The notes below the pieces were generated by a model that was given only the letters and a program-made list of their open reading frames with translations, searched no databases and was not told where the DNA came from. A stretch of 6,869 nucleotides of DNA, from assembly GCA_025356735.1 (NCBI GenBank), contig JANXRT010000526.1:1-6869 (forward strand). Direction: 5' to 3'. This DNA comes from Acetobacteraceae bacterium (GTDB taxonomy: Bacteria > Pseudomonadota > Alphaproteobacteria > Acetobacterales > Acetobacteraceae). A program made the position numbers and the translations under genes. Shown here piece by piece: positions 1-5,869 of this stretch (within the stretch, counting starts at the first letter, position 1; every line of letters begins with the position of its first letter).

Positions 1-708
1 TCTGTCGCTGCCTTGACGCACATCCGTTCCCGCCCCTGGCTGGAGCAGATGTGCGCGCGGGCGACGCGGGTGGACCCGCACGGCGGTCCCTACGACACCC
101 AACGCGCCCTGGTGTTCCACCCCGACGATCCGCTGTTCGCGCAATTTCGAAAGCGCATGGAGACCGAGCAGGGCACGTTGGCGCGGCGCCCGAAACTGGG
201 CCGCCAGGCGACGCTGCCGCTATGGCTGATCGACCAGCTGCCGCCGGCCCGAGACGGCATCGTGCCGCTACAGTCCAACGCGCTCGCGCTGCGTTTCGAC
301 CAGCTGCAGCCCGGGCCGGAGCTGGCGATGCGGCGGCCCGAGCGCGAGGCGGCGCAGTCGGAGCTGCTGGAAGCGCCGTCCGCCACCGAGCGCCGGCTGC
401 GCGCGCGACTCGGCGAGATGATCGCGATGCAGGCGGTTGAGGACGGCGCCGGCCGCGCGGGGCTGCAGGGTGGCCTGTCAGGACCGGGACTGTATCATCG
501 CTACAACGCGGCGCTGAAGCGCGCCACCGGCAACAAGAGCCGGGCCCGCATGACCCTGGCGGAACTGGAGGCGGCGATCGGCTGGCTTGAGCGCAACCGG
601 GTTTCAGAGCATCTGCACCTGCTGGACGAGGACCCGCAATATGCCTGGACGGCACGCCAGCGCGGCGAATGGAAGCCGCCGGTGGGGCGGAGCCGGCGGT
701 CGGGATAG
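1..708 (+). CDS. Hypothetical protein, 3' part of a gene cut by the window edge
   Basis: The frame is open from the first base to a TAG at 706-708, giving 235 visible residues. The TTG at 13 is the first start-like codon, but nothing upstream of it resembles a ribosome binding site, so the real start probably lies outside the window. Codons are strongly G/C-ending throughout, which supports real coding and disfavours the overlapping frames. The product is soluble-looking, rich in Arg, Ala, Leu and Pro, with no signal peptide or membrane segment. The middle is a charged, probably helical stretch (EREAAQSELLEAPSATERRL and following). The last 80 residues hold another helical segment with MTLAELEAAIGWLERNR, followed by a basic tail ending RSRRSG. 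I do not recognise the family and assign no function. It converges on the minus-strand operon and is separated from it by about 500 bases, so it is probably an independent unit. Confidence 0.75.
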   Translation, partial: SVAALTHIRSRPWLEQMCARATRVDPHGGPYDTQRALVFHPDDPLFAQFRKRMETEQGTLARRPKLGRQATLPLWLIDQLPPARDGIVPLQSNALALRFDQLQPGPELAMRRPEREAAQSELLEAPSATERRLRARLGEMIAMQAVEDGAGRAGLQGGLSGPGLYHRYNAALKRATGNKSRARMTLAELEAAIGWLERNRVSEHLHLLDEDPQYAWTARQRGEWKPPVGRSRRSG

Positions 709-950
709 GTCTGCGTCGGTGCTCTCCGGGTAAACCGATGCTGCAAAAACATGATGAACGTGAATTGCCGGAAAAGCGACGATAATGCTTGAAAATCAAC
801 AAAATGGAAATACTTAGAACAATTTCGCAACCAGGGCTGTCTCAAGTCATCAATTTTAGCTTTCTTGCAAATAAAGGTTTATTTTGTTTCCCTAACGGTC
901 TACTGCTAATTTGTGTCGTTATAACCAGATGTAGGTCTTCCGATTTAGAC

Positions 951-955
951 AGGAG
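951..955 (+). promoter_or_regulatory. Candidate ribosome binding site of the 53-codon ORF
   Basis: AGGAG lies six bases before the GTG at 962, which is near-ideal Shine-Dalgarno spacing. It is the main reason for considering the small ORF at all. A TATAAC at 920-925 could serve as a -10 box about 40 bases upstream of the GTG, but no convincing -35 lies 16-18 bases before it. Confidence 0.35.
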
Positions 956-961
956 CCATCC

Positions 962-1123
962 GTGCCGAGTAGCGAAGACGGCCATGTTGCCCTGCCGGAA
1001 CCGCTTGCTCCCGGCGTTGAGATAAACATAAATCACAGCCTTCTCCTTCAACTTCAGGTTAGAAGCGCGCTTCTTGAGTTGAGGGAAACGTTGAAGGTAA
1101 CCAGAACGATTGCTGTGACTTAG
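962..1123 (+). CDS. Possible small protein of 53 residues, unknown function
   Basis: A GTG start at 962 with AGGAG six bases upstream opens a frame of 53 codons ending in TAG at 1121-1123. The predicted product begins MPSSEDGHVALPEPLAPGVE, an acidic, Pro-containing N-terminus, and continues with a Leu-rich, probably amphipathic helix (HSLLLQLQVRSALLELRETL) and a short Thr/Val tail. It has no signal peptide and no clear membrane span. It sits at the downstream edge of an AT-rich island, where a promoter would fit. An inverted repeat (1045-1097) lies inside the frame. I do not recognise the family. The opposite strand is also open across much of this stretch, so this may be a chance ORF; the start signal is the only strong evidence. 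Confidence 0.35.
   Translation: MPSSEDGHVALPEPLAPGVEININHSLLLQLQVRSALLELRETLKVTRTIAVT
1045..1097. repeat. Nested inverted repeat around a 14-bp perfect palindrome
   Basis: CCTTCAAC at 1045-1052 is the exact reverse complement of GTTGAAGG at 1090-1097. Between them, 1061-1074 (AGAAGCGCGCTTCT) is a perfect 14-bp palindrome. A second, imperfect pairing joins CCTTCAACTTCA (1045-1056) with TGAGTTGAGGG (1075-1085), directly flanking the palindrome. Transcribed from either strand this could fold into a branched or alternative hairpin; as DNA, the palindrome could be a binding site for a dimeric protein. No T-run follows on either strand, so an ordinary intrinsic terminator is not supported. Confidence 0.45.
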
Positions 1124-1186
1124 ATAAAATTGGGTCCAAATTCCGTTCTGTCGAAGCGATTACGCGTCCCTGTGTCGTAGGCTTTA

Positions 1187-1211
1187 GCCGTAATACGGCC
1201 GCCTTAGCGGC
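1187..1211 (-). terminator. Two small overlapping hairpins at the operon end, weak terminator candidate
   Basis: On the minus strand, GCCGC (1198-1202) pairs with GCGGC (1207-1211) around the stop codon of the caspase gene. Immediately downstream, GCCGT and ACGGC (1187-1199) form a second five-pair stem with a three-base loop. The two stems share two bases. No U-run follows, so if transcription ends here it may need a factor such as Rho. They may simply be chance GC-rich palindromes. Confidence 0.2.
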
Positions 1212-2694
1212 ACTGCGCCCGAACGAACGCGCGGTCCATGTCCGACATCGCTTCGCCAAGTTGCGCTCGCTGCAAGACGGCGCTGCAGCGTGGCGATGAT
1301 GTCGGCACCGGCGCACCCACCGGCCTTGCCGCCATGGCCACCAGCCGCTGCTCATACAATGCGACATCGGCTCGTGTGTCCGCCGAACGCAGCGCATCCC
1401 GCAGGGCGGCAAGATAGAGGTGTGTCGGTTCGCTTCGTGGCCGGCCGCTCAATTTCGCAACCTCCGGGCCGGCGAACGCCACCAGCAAACGGGAACCGGC
1501 GGCCGGTGCCGCGAGCAACGACGCCTGGAAACGCTCTTTTCCGCGCTCGCCGGCCAGGGAGCGCACCGCGAGATGCTGAACGGTTCCATCCGGCCGGAAC
1601 ACGTCGAACCGCACTGGCCCGCCCACCTCGGTCAGCGAAAAACTAAGCTCGCCGGCGAACTCGTGCGTCGGCAGGTGGATCAGTTTTCCTAGGCTTTCTC
1701 GCGTCTGCCGCACTGAGGACCCCAGGACGTTCAAGACCTCGCACGCGAATGGCGGCAGCGTATCCAAGGCCGGTGCGTTCGGCCGAAAGCCCCGCGCGGC
1801 CTCGATGCGCCCCACGGGGATCGTGCAACTCTCGCCGCCATCCAAGGTCCGCGAGCGTGGCAACGCGTCCGCCGAAACCGCCGGCGGCCGCGCCAGCCCA
1901 GCCACGTGAACCGGCGGCGCGTTGCCGGTGAACGAGAAGAAACCGTCGATTGGCGAGGTCGAGACCCAGGGCTGCTGGCTGCCGCCGGTGCTACGCTTGA
2001 CCTCCAGCCCGACCTGGTTGAACAGCCGGAAGATATCCAGGCCGGGTTGCTGCATGCTGCTGGCCAGCGCAGTCGTGTAGGGGCTGTTGGCGCCGGTGCC
2101 GTCGGCCGCCACGTTGCCCGGCTGGGTCGCGTAGGAGATTAGCGTGCCCTCCGGCGCGCGCATCTCGGCCAGGCCGCCTTGCAGCGAGCGGAGCCCGCGG
2201 TTGGCGAACGGGTTGTTGCGGCAGGCATCGAGCAGGACAAGGTTCAGCCTTGTGCCGGCGCCCTCCATCTGGCGCAGCACGAGGTCGGCGTCGACCATCT
2301 GGAAATCGAGGTCCTGCGGCCGGTTCGGGTTGGCATCGACCGGAACCAGCCAGTTGACGCCCTGGACCTGGAGTCCGTGGCCGGAATAGTAGAACAGCCC
2401 GACATCGGCGCCGGCCAGGACACGGCCGAAATCCTGTACTGCCTGGGCAAGCTGCGCCCGATCAAGGTCAAGCTGCGGGCCGCCTCCGACGAGGGTGAAA
2501 CCGAGCTTTTGCAGAGTTGCGGCGATCAACCTGGCATCGTTGGCAGTGTTCGCCAGGCGATCGACCGATTTGTAGGCACTGTTGCCGATCACCAGCGCGA
2601 CGCGCTTGCCGCCGATCTGCGTATCCGCCGAAGCGTATGAGATGCCGAAGCCAAGCGTCGCCAGCACGAGCAGCGCAAAAGCAAGGCGCCGCAT
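1204..2694 (-). CDS. Exported caspase-fold (peptidase C14 / metacaspase-like) protein
   Basis: This 496-residue protein starts with a Sec-type signal peptide: MRR, a hydrophobic core at about residues 5-18, and a likely cleavage after ASA at 23. The caspase p20-like domain follows at about 29-255. It carries RVALVIGNSAY (31-41), ANTANDA (48-54), the catalytic His106 in FYYSGHG and the catalytic Cys158 in LLDACRNNPF, so the dyad is intact. A Pro/Ala-rich linker (258-280) leads to a C-terminal region of about 215 residues with a beta-rich stretch (345-410), which I cannot name. Four further cysteines (290, 318, 470, 495) may form disulfides in the periplasm; the last two bracket the closing segment. 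The ATG overlaps the TGA of the upstream lipoprotein gene by one base, with GAGGTG a few bases before it. The same frame stays open up to 2973, but the signal peptide, overlap and ribosome site fix the start at 2694. Bacterial enzymes of this family generally cleave after basic residues; the target here is unknown. Confidence 0.88.
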   Translation of the reverse strand: MRRLAFALLVLATLGFGISYASADTQIGGKRVALVIGNSAYKSVDRLANTANDARLIAATLQKLGFTLVGGGPQLDLDRAQLAQAVQDFGRVLAGADVGLFYYSGHGLQVQGVNWLVPVDANPNRPQDLDFQMVDADLVLRQMEGAGTRLNLVLLDACRNNPFANRGLRSLQGGLAEMRAPEGTLISYATQPGNVAADGTGANSPYTTALASSMQQPGLDIFRLFNQVGLEVKRSTGGSQQPWVSTSPIDGFFSFTGNAPPVHVAGLARPPAVSADALPRSRTLDGGESCTIPVGRIEAARGFRPNAPALDTLPPFACEVLNVLGSSVRQTRESLGKLIHLPTHEFAGELSFSLTEVGGPVRFDVFRPDGTVQHLAVRSLAGERGKERFQASLLAAPAAGSRLLVAFAGPEVAKLSGRPRSEPTHLYLAALRDALRSADTRADVALYEQRLVAMAARPVGAPVPTSSPRCSAVLQRAQLGEAMSDMDRAFVRAQCR

Positions 2695-3917
2695 CAGCAC
2701 CTCGAAACAACCTTGAACTCGACCCGGCGGTCGAGCGCGTCGCCGGCGTTGTCGGCGCCGGTGCCGACGAGGTTCTGCCGCCCACCCATGCCGGCGGCCA
2801 CGATCCGGCCACGCAGCGCGGCGGTATCCTGCTCCAGACGGGTCTTGACGGCTTCGGCGCGCACAACCGAAAGCTGCTCGTTCAGGGCGGCCGAGCCCGA
2901 CGCGCTGGTATGGCCGGTGACCTGCAGGCAGGCGGCAGTGGCGGCGCTGCGGTCGGCGATCTGGCGCAGCCACATGTCGTAGGCGCCGCTGACCTGCGGA
3001 TCGGCGATGAACGCGGTCGACCCGGGGCGGAACAGCAGCTTCACCGCCAGCCGGTCATGCTGCAGGCCGTACTTGACCAAGTCGCCGAAGGCGGCCGCCG
3101 CCTGGTCGCGCTGGCCGAGTTTTGCCCGGGTCAGATAGAGGCCGTTGAAGACCCGCAGCTGGTCGCCGTTCGGCGAGGCGCGGGCGTCGCTGTAGAGAGC
3201 CAGGGCGTCGTTGTACTTGCCGCTGTCGTAGGCCTCGATCGCCTGGGCGACGATCGCCGCGGTGAGAATGCCGTTAAGGTAGGCGGGCGGGATCGGATCG
3301 CCGACCTTGGTCGCCTGGCAGGTGTTTATGTAGGCCTTCTCACTCGGATCGTCGGTCCAGGCCGGGCTGTCGGAGAAGGCTCGGGCCGGGGTCGTATCGA
3401 CGCCTTCCGGCGTGGCCCGGGCGACGCTCTTGGCGATCGTCCTGCCCGATTTCAGGTCGGCCAGAACCAGGCAGAAGCGGAATGCCTCGCGCGTGCCAGC
3501 GGGCTGGTTCTGGGCGTTGACCGGGGTGAAGGTGCCGACCATCACCAGCGGCGCGGTGGCGAGGGTCGCGGCATTGAACGGCTGCAGGTCGATTTGCGGA
3601 TATCGTTGCCGGGCGAGGTCGGCAAGCCGGTCGGCCAGCGCGCGGGTTGCCGCGGATTGCTCGCCGGTGACGCCGTTGACCAGCGGATCGATCACCACCG
3701 TCTGGCGGCCACCGGTGGCGACAGCTGCCGAAAACACCGCATTGCCGGCGTTAAGCACCGCCTGGTCGAACGTTACCGGTGCGGCTGGAGGAGCGGGCGG
3801 CGTCGCGGCCTGGACTACCGGCGGCGGCTGTTGCGCGCATCCGGCGAGCAGGATGGTGGCGAGAACGAACACGATCGTTGCCTGGAACCGCACTGGCATG
3901 GCCTCCCGTGATTTCAT
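2694..3917 (-). CDS. Lipoprotein with TPR-like segment and OmpA-like C-terminal domain
   Basis: This 407-residue protein has a lipoprotein signal peptide with lipobox LLAGC, so Cys27 would be lipidated. A Pro/Ala-rich tether (28-48) follows. Residues about 49-170 resemble the CsgG/LpoB/FlgO-type periplasmic fold, judged only from pattern (TVVIDPLVNG near 73, PLVMVGTF near 123). Residues about 219-286 look like one or two TPR repeats (AIEAYDSGKYNDALALYSDA). Residues about 290-405 are OmpA-like: LLFRPGSTAF, VTGHTS, LNEQLSVVRAEAV and ALDRRVEFKV. The Arg of the peptidoglycan-binding pair is kept (Arg353), but the usual Asp after GHT is Ser338. The ATG at 3917 has no clear Shine-Dalgarno sequence. 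A second ATG at 3899 (residue 7) has GGGAGG only two bases before it and leaves a complete signal peptide, so either may be used. It follows the alkylsulfatase gene by 27 bases and overlaps the caspase gene by one. Likely role: an envelope-anchored partner of the caspase. Confidence 0.85.
   Translation of the reverse strand: MKSREAMPVRFQATIVFVLATILLAGCAQQPPPVVQAATPPAPPAAPVTFDQAVLNAGNAVFSAAVATGGRQTVVIDPLVNGVTGEQSAATRALADRLADLARQRYPQIDLQPFNAATLATAPLVMVGTFTPVNAQNQPAGTREAFRFCLVLADLKSGRTIAKSVARATPEGVDTTPARAFSDSPAWTDDPSEKAYINTCQATKVGDPIPPAYLNGILTAAIVAQAIEAYDSGKYNDALALYSDARASPNGDQLRVFNGLYLTRAKLGQRDQAAAAFGDLVKYGLQHDRLAVKLLFRPGSTAFIADPQVSGAYDMWLRQIADRSAATAACLQVTGHTSASGSAALNEQLSVVRAEAVKTRLEQDTAALRGRIVAAGMGGRQNLVGTGADNAGDALDRRVEFKVVSRC
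2698..2703 (-). promoter_or_regulatory. Ribosome binding site of the caspase gene, inside the lipoprotein gene
   Basis: GAGGTG on the minus strand lies in the last codons of the lipoprotein gene, with GAGG five bases before the ATG at 2694. Because stop and start share a base (TGATG), ribosomes finishing the lipoprotein are well placed to reinitiate. This supports co-expression of the two products and fixes the caspase start. Confidence 0.6.
3902..3907 (-). promoter_or_regulatory. GGGAGG that bears on the lipoprotein start
   Basis: GGGAGG on the minus strand lies between the two possible starts of the lipoprotein gene. It is only two bases from the ATG at 3899, closer than usual, and downstream of the ATG at 3917. 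The better-supported start is therefore uncertain; the mature lipoprotein is the same either way. Confidence 0.35.
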
Positions 3918-3944
3918 TTCGACTAAGGGTAGCGCCGGCCAGCC

Positions 3945-5867
3945 TCAATCGGCATCAAGTTTCGGTGGCAACCCTTCAAGAATGTCGAACATCAACGGAA
4001 ATCTGTCGAAACAGTCAAACAGGCCCGACGCCGCTTTGCGATCGCCCTCGATATTCAGAGCGCCCGCGGTTTCCGCTTCCGCCAGCGACGTTACTCCGAG
4101 AACAAGGTCCTCCAGCGTGCGGCGGCTACATCGCAATTGGATACCGGCGCTTCTGGGGCCGGCCTGACGGCTCGCCAGCACGCAGTTGCGCAACGTCAAA
4201 AGAAAAAGCTCGTCGCGGTCGCTGACCCGCCAGTTCGCTTCAAGATCGCGCCCCGCCGCTCGCTCGGGATTGAGCCGAACCGCCAGATAGTCGAACAGCA
4301 GGGAGGTCGGCAGCCCGGCGACGAGGTCGGGCGCCAGCATGGCGCGCGGCGGCAGCTGTCGCTTGCCTTCGCGAAGTTCCTGTGCAGCGTACAAATAGGC
4401 GTTGCGCCAGGTCGCGGCCTCGGCCTGGTAGCCGAGCTGCTCGTAGGCGTCGGCCAGCAGCGCGCGGGATGCCGCATGGCCGGGTTCGGCGGCAACGGCA
4501 AAATTCATCACCTGGGCTACCCACCGGTAGTTGCCCGCCTCGTAATCCGCCGTCGCCCGGAGCAACGCCGCGTCCACTCCGCCCATGTAGGCGATGGTGC
4601 GGGTGGCGGTCTCGTAGGGCGGCAATGGATCGAGGTTGACGGGATTGCCGTCGTACCAGCCGAGGTAGCGCTGATAGACCGCCTTGGCGTTGTGCTTGAG
4701 CGAACCGTAATAGCCGCGCAGGAACCATTCGCGCTCCAGCGTTGCCGGCAGGGCGATTTCCTCGGCGATCTCGCCCGGCTTGCGCCCAAGATTGAGCAGC
4801 CGCAGCGATTGGTCGTGGATGAACTTGTAAAGGTCGTGCTGCTTTTCGAGGTAGGTCCGCACCCGGTCGGCACCCCAGATCGGCCAGTGGTGCTGGGCGA
4901 TCAGCACCTTGGCCTGCGGGCAGAACATGTCCGCCGCCTGCCCCAGATATTTCGACCACATCAGCGGATCGCGCACCAGGGCGCCGCGCAGGGGCAGCAG
5001 GTTGTGCATGTGATGGGTGGCGTTCTCGGCGATGTCGAGCACGCCGAACTGCGGCAGGAAGAGGTGCATCTCGGCCGGCGCCTCGGTTTCCGGGGCGAGC
5101 TGAAAGACGAACTCGACGCCATCGATGCTGTGGGTCTCGACCGGTTCGCGGATCAACCGGGTCGGCGCGATCAGGCTCTGGGTGCCGCGCGCGGTGATCT
5201 TGCCAAGGCCGGTATCGACCTGGCCGCGCGGCCCCTGCCGCAAAAGTCCGCCGAACTGGAATTGCGCGCGGCGCGCCATCGCGTTGCCGGGCAGCACGTT
5301 CTCGCCGCCGACCGCCTCCATGAAGCCGTCCGGCGCCCAAATTTCGATCTCCCCGCAATTGACCTGTTCCTGGCTGACGACGCCGCAGACGCCGCCAAAA
5401 TGGTCCGAGTGGCTGTGGGTGTAGATCACCGCCCGGATCGGGCGAGCCGGCCGATTTGCGAAATACAGTGCCATCGCCGCCTTCGCGACCTCGACCGTGG
5501 TCAGCGTGTCGATGATTATGAGCCCGGTACTGCCCTCGATGAGGGTGATGTTGGCAAGGTCGAGGCCGCGGATCTGGAAAACCCGCGGCACGACCTCGAA
5601 CAGCCCATGCGCCATGTTGAGCCGCGCCATCCGCCACAGGCTCGGGTTGACGGTTTGCGGTGCCGTTTCGGAGTCCAGGAAGGCGTAGGGTGCCAGGTCC
5701 CAGACCTTCGAGCCGGACGCACCGTGGATGGCCGGCTGATCCAGGCCGGGGACGAGGCCGCGGCGTGACTCCTCGAAATCGGAGACGTCGGAGAAGGGCA
5801 GCGCCGAAAGGAGCCCGGCGTGCAGCGCGGCGGTGGCCTGGCTGGCTTCTTTCGGGGTGTCGGCCAT
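3945..5867 (-). CDS. Class III (SdsA1-type) zinc alkylsulfatase, cytoplasmic
   Basis: This 640-residue protein hydrolyses alkyl sulfate esters such as dodecyl sulfate to alcohol plus sulfate, by homology to Pseudomonas SdsA1. The metallo-beta-lactamase domain spans about 90-350. All dinuclear zinc ligands are visible at a constant offset of 18 from SdsA1: His151, His153, Asp155 and His156 in THSHSDHFGG, Glu262 in ETEAPAEM, Glu281 in AENATHHMHN, and His326 in AQHHWPIWG. The alkylsulfatase dimerisation region follows (about 360-500, with ERE-WFLRGYYGSLKHNAKAVYQ and ADAYEQLGYQAEAATWRNAYL). The SCP2-like C-terminal domain, thought to hold the alkyl chain, is at about 515-635. SdsA1 is secreted, but the chosen start (MADTPKEASQ) gives no signal peptide, so this enzyme should stay in the cytoplasm. 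The ATG is two bases after the stop of the PSE gene with AGGTG five bases upstream. The frame stays open to 6602, but that extension overlaps the exporter gene in a wrong frame. Substrate range is not known. Confidence 0.92.
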   Translation of the reverse strand: MADTPKEASQATAALHAGLLSALPFSDVSDFEESRRGLVPGLDQPAIHGASGSKVWDLAPYAFLDSETAPQTVNPSLWRMARLNMAHGLFEVVPRVFQIRGLDLANITLIEGSTGLIIIDTLTTVEVAKAAMALYFANRPARPIRAVIYTHSHSDHFGGVCGVVSQEQVNCGEIEIWAPDGFMEAVGGENVLPGNAMARRAQFQFGGLLRQGPRGQVDTGLGKITARGTQSLIAPTRLIREPVETHSIDGVEFVFQLAPETEAPAEMHLFLPQFGVLDIAENATHHMHNLLPLRGALVRDPLMWSKYLGQAADMFCPQAKVLIAQHHWPIWGADRVRTYLEKQHDLYKFIHDQSLRLLNLGRKPGEIAEEIALPATLEREWFLRGYYGSLKHNAKAVYQRYLGWYDGNPVNLDPLPPYETATRTIAYMGGVDAALLRATADYEAGNYRWVAQVMNFAVAAEPGHAASRALLADAYEQLGYQAEAATWRNAYLYAAQELREGKRQLPPRAMLAPDLVAGLPTSLLFDYLAVRLNPERAAGRDLEANWRVSDRDELFLLTLRNCVLASRQAGPRSAGIQLRCSRRTLEDLVLGVTSLAEAETAGALNIEGDRKAASGLFDCFDRFPLMFDILEGLPPKLDAD

Positions 5868-5869
5868 GC

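Larger units (their letters stand above)
709..1203. other. AT-rich gap between converging genes
   Basis: No conserved gene is recognisable here. The composition differs sharply from the rest of the window: 781-960 is about 37% G+C by hand count (66 of 180), while 301-360 in the neighbouring gene is about 82%. The gap holds one plausible small plus-strand ORF (962-1123), a structured inverted repeat (1045-1097) and small hairpins beside the caspase gene stop (1187-1211). A weak pairing of CGTCGGT with ACCGATG lies just after the first gene (around 716-742) without a T-run. The opposite strand also has an open frame at 842-1051 from a TTG, with an internal GTG preceded by AAGGAG. Its codon use is mixed and I could not choose it as real. 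The AT-rich stretch could be a promoter region, a small-RNA locus or the remnant of an insertion; nothing seen decides among these. Confidence 0.6.

Noticed and set aside
842..1051. Minus-strand frame of 69 codons in the intergenic gap
   Set aside because: It begins at a TTG without a suitable ribosome site, shows mixed codon use and overlaps the plus-strand candidate. An internal GTG preceded by AAGGAG keeps it possible, but the evidence is too thin to list as a gene.
709..1203. Insertion sequence or transposase remnant in the AT-rich gap
   Set aside because: I found no transposase-like peptide, no terminal inverted repeats bounding the gap and no flanking direct repeat. The inverted repeat at 1045-1097 is internal and short.
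1059..1412. Minus-strand frame of 117 codons overlapping the 3' end of the caspase gene
   Set aside because: It overlaps the conserved C-terminal segment of the caspase gene in another frame and has Arg/Ser/Cys-rich, motif-free content.
2695..2973. N-terminal extension of the caspase frame into the lipoprotein gene
   Set aside because: The extension would bury a clear signal peptide beginning at 2694 and overlap the OmpA domain coding sequence. The TGATG junction and GAGGTG support the shorter form.
2517..3911. Long plus-strand open frame (464 codons) opposite the lipoprotein gene and the caspase 5' end
   Set aside because: It is antisense to two well-supported genes, has no recognisable domain or start signal, and is explained by the scarcity of stop codons in GC-rich antisense frames.
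4137..5768. Long plus-strand open frame (543 codons) opposite the alkylsulfatase gene
   Set aside because: It lies wholly antisense to a gene with complete catalytic motifs. Its product is a low-complexity Arg/Ala/Gly/Val mix typical of antisense frames in GC-rich coding DNA.
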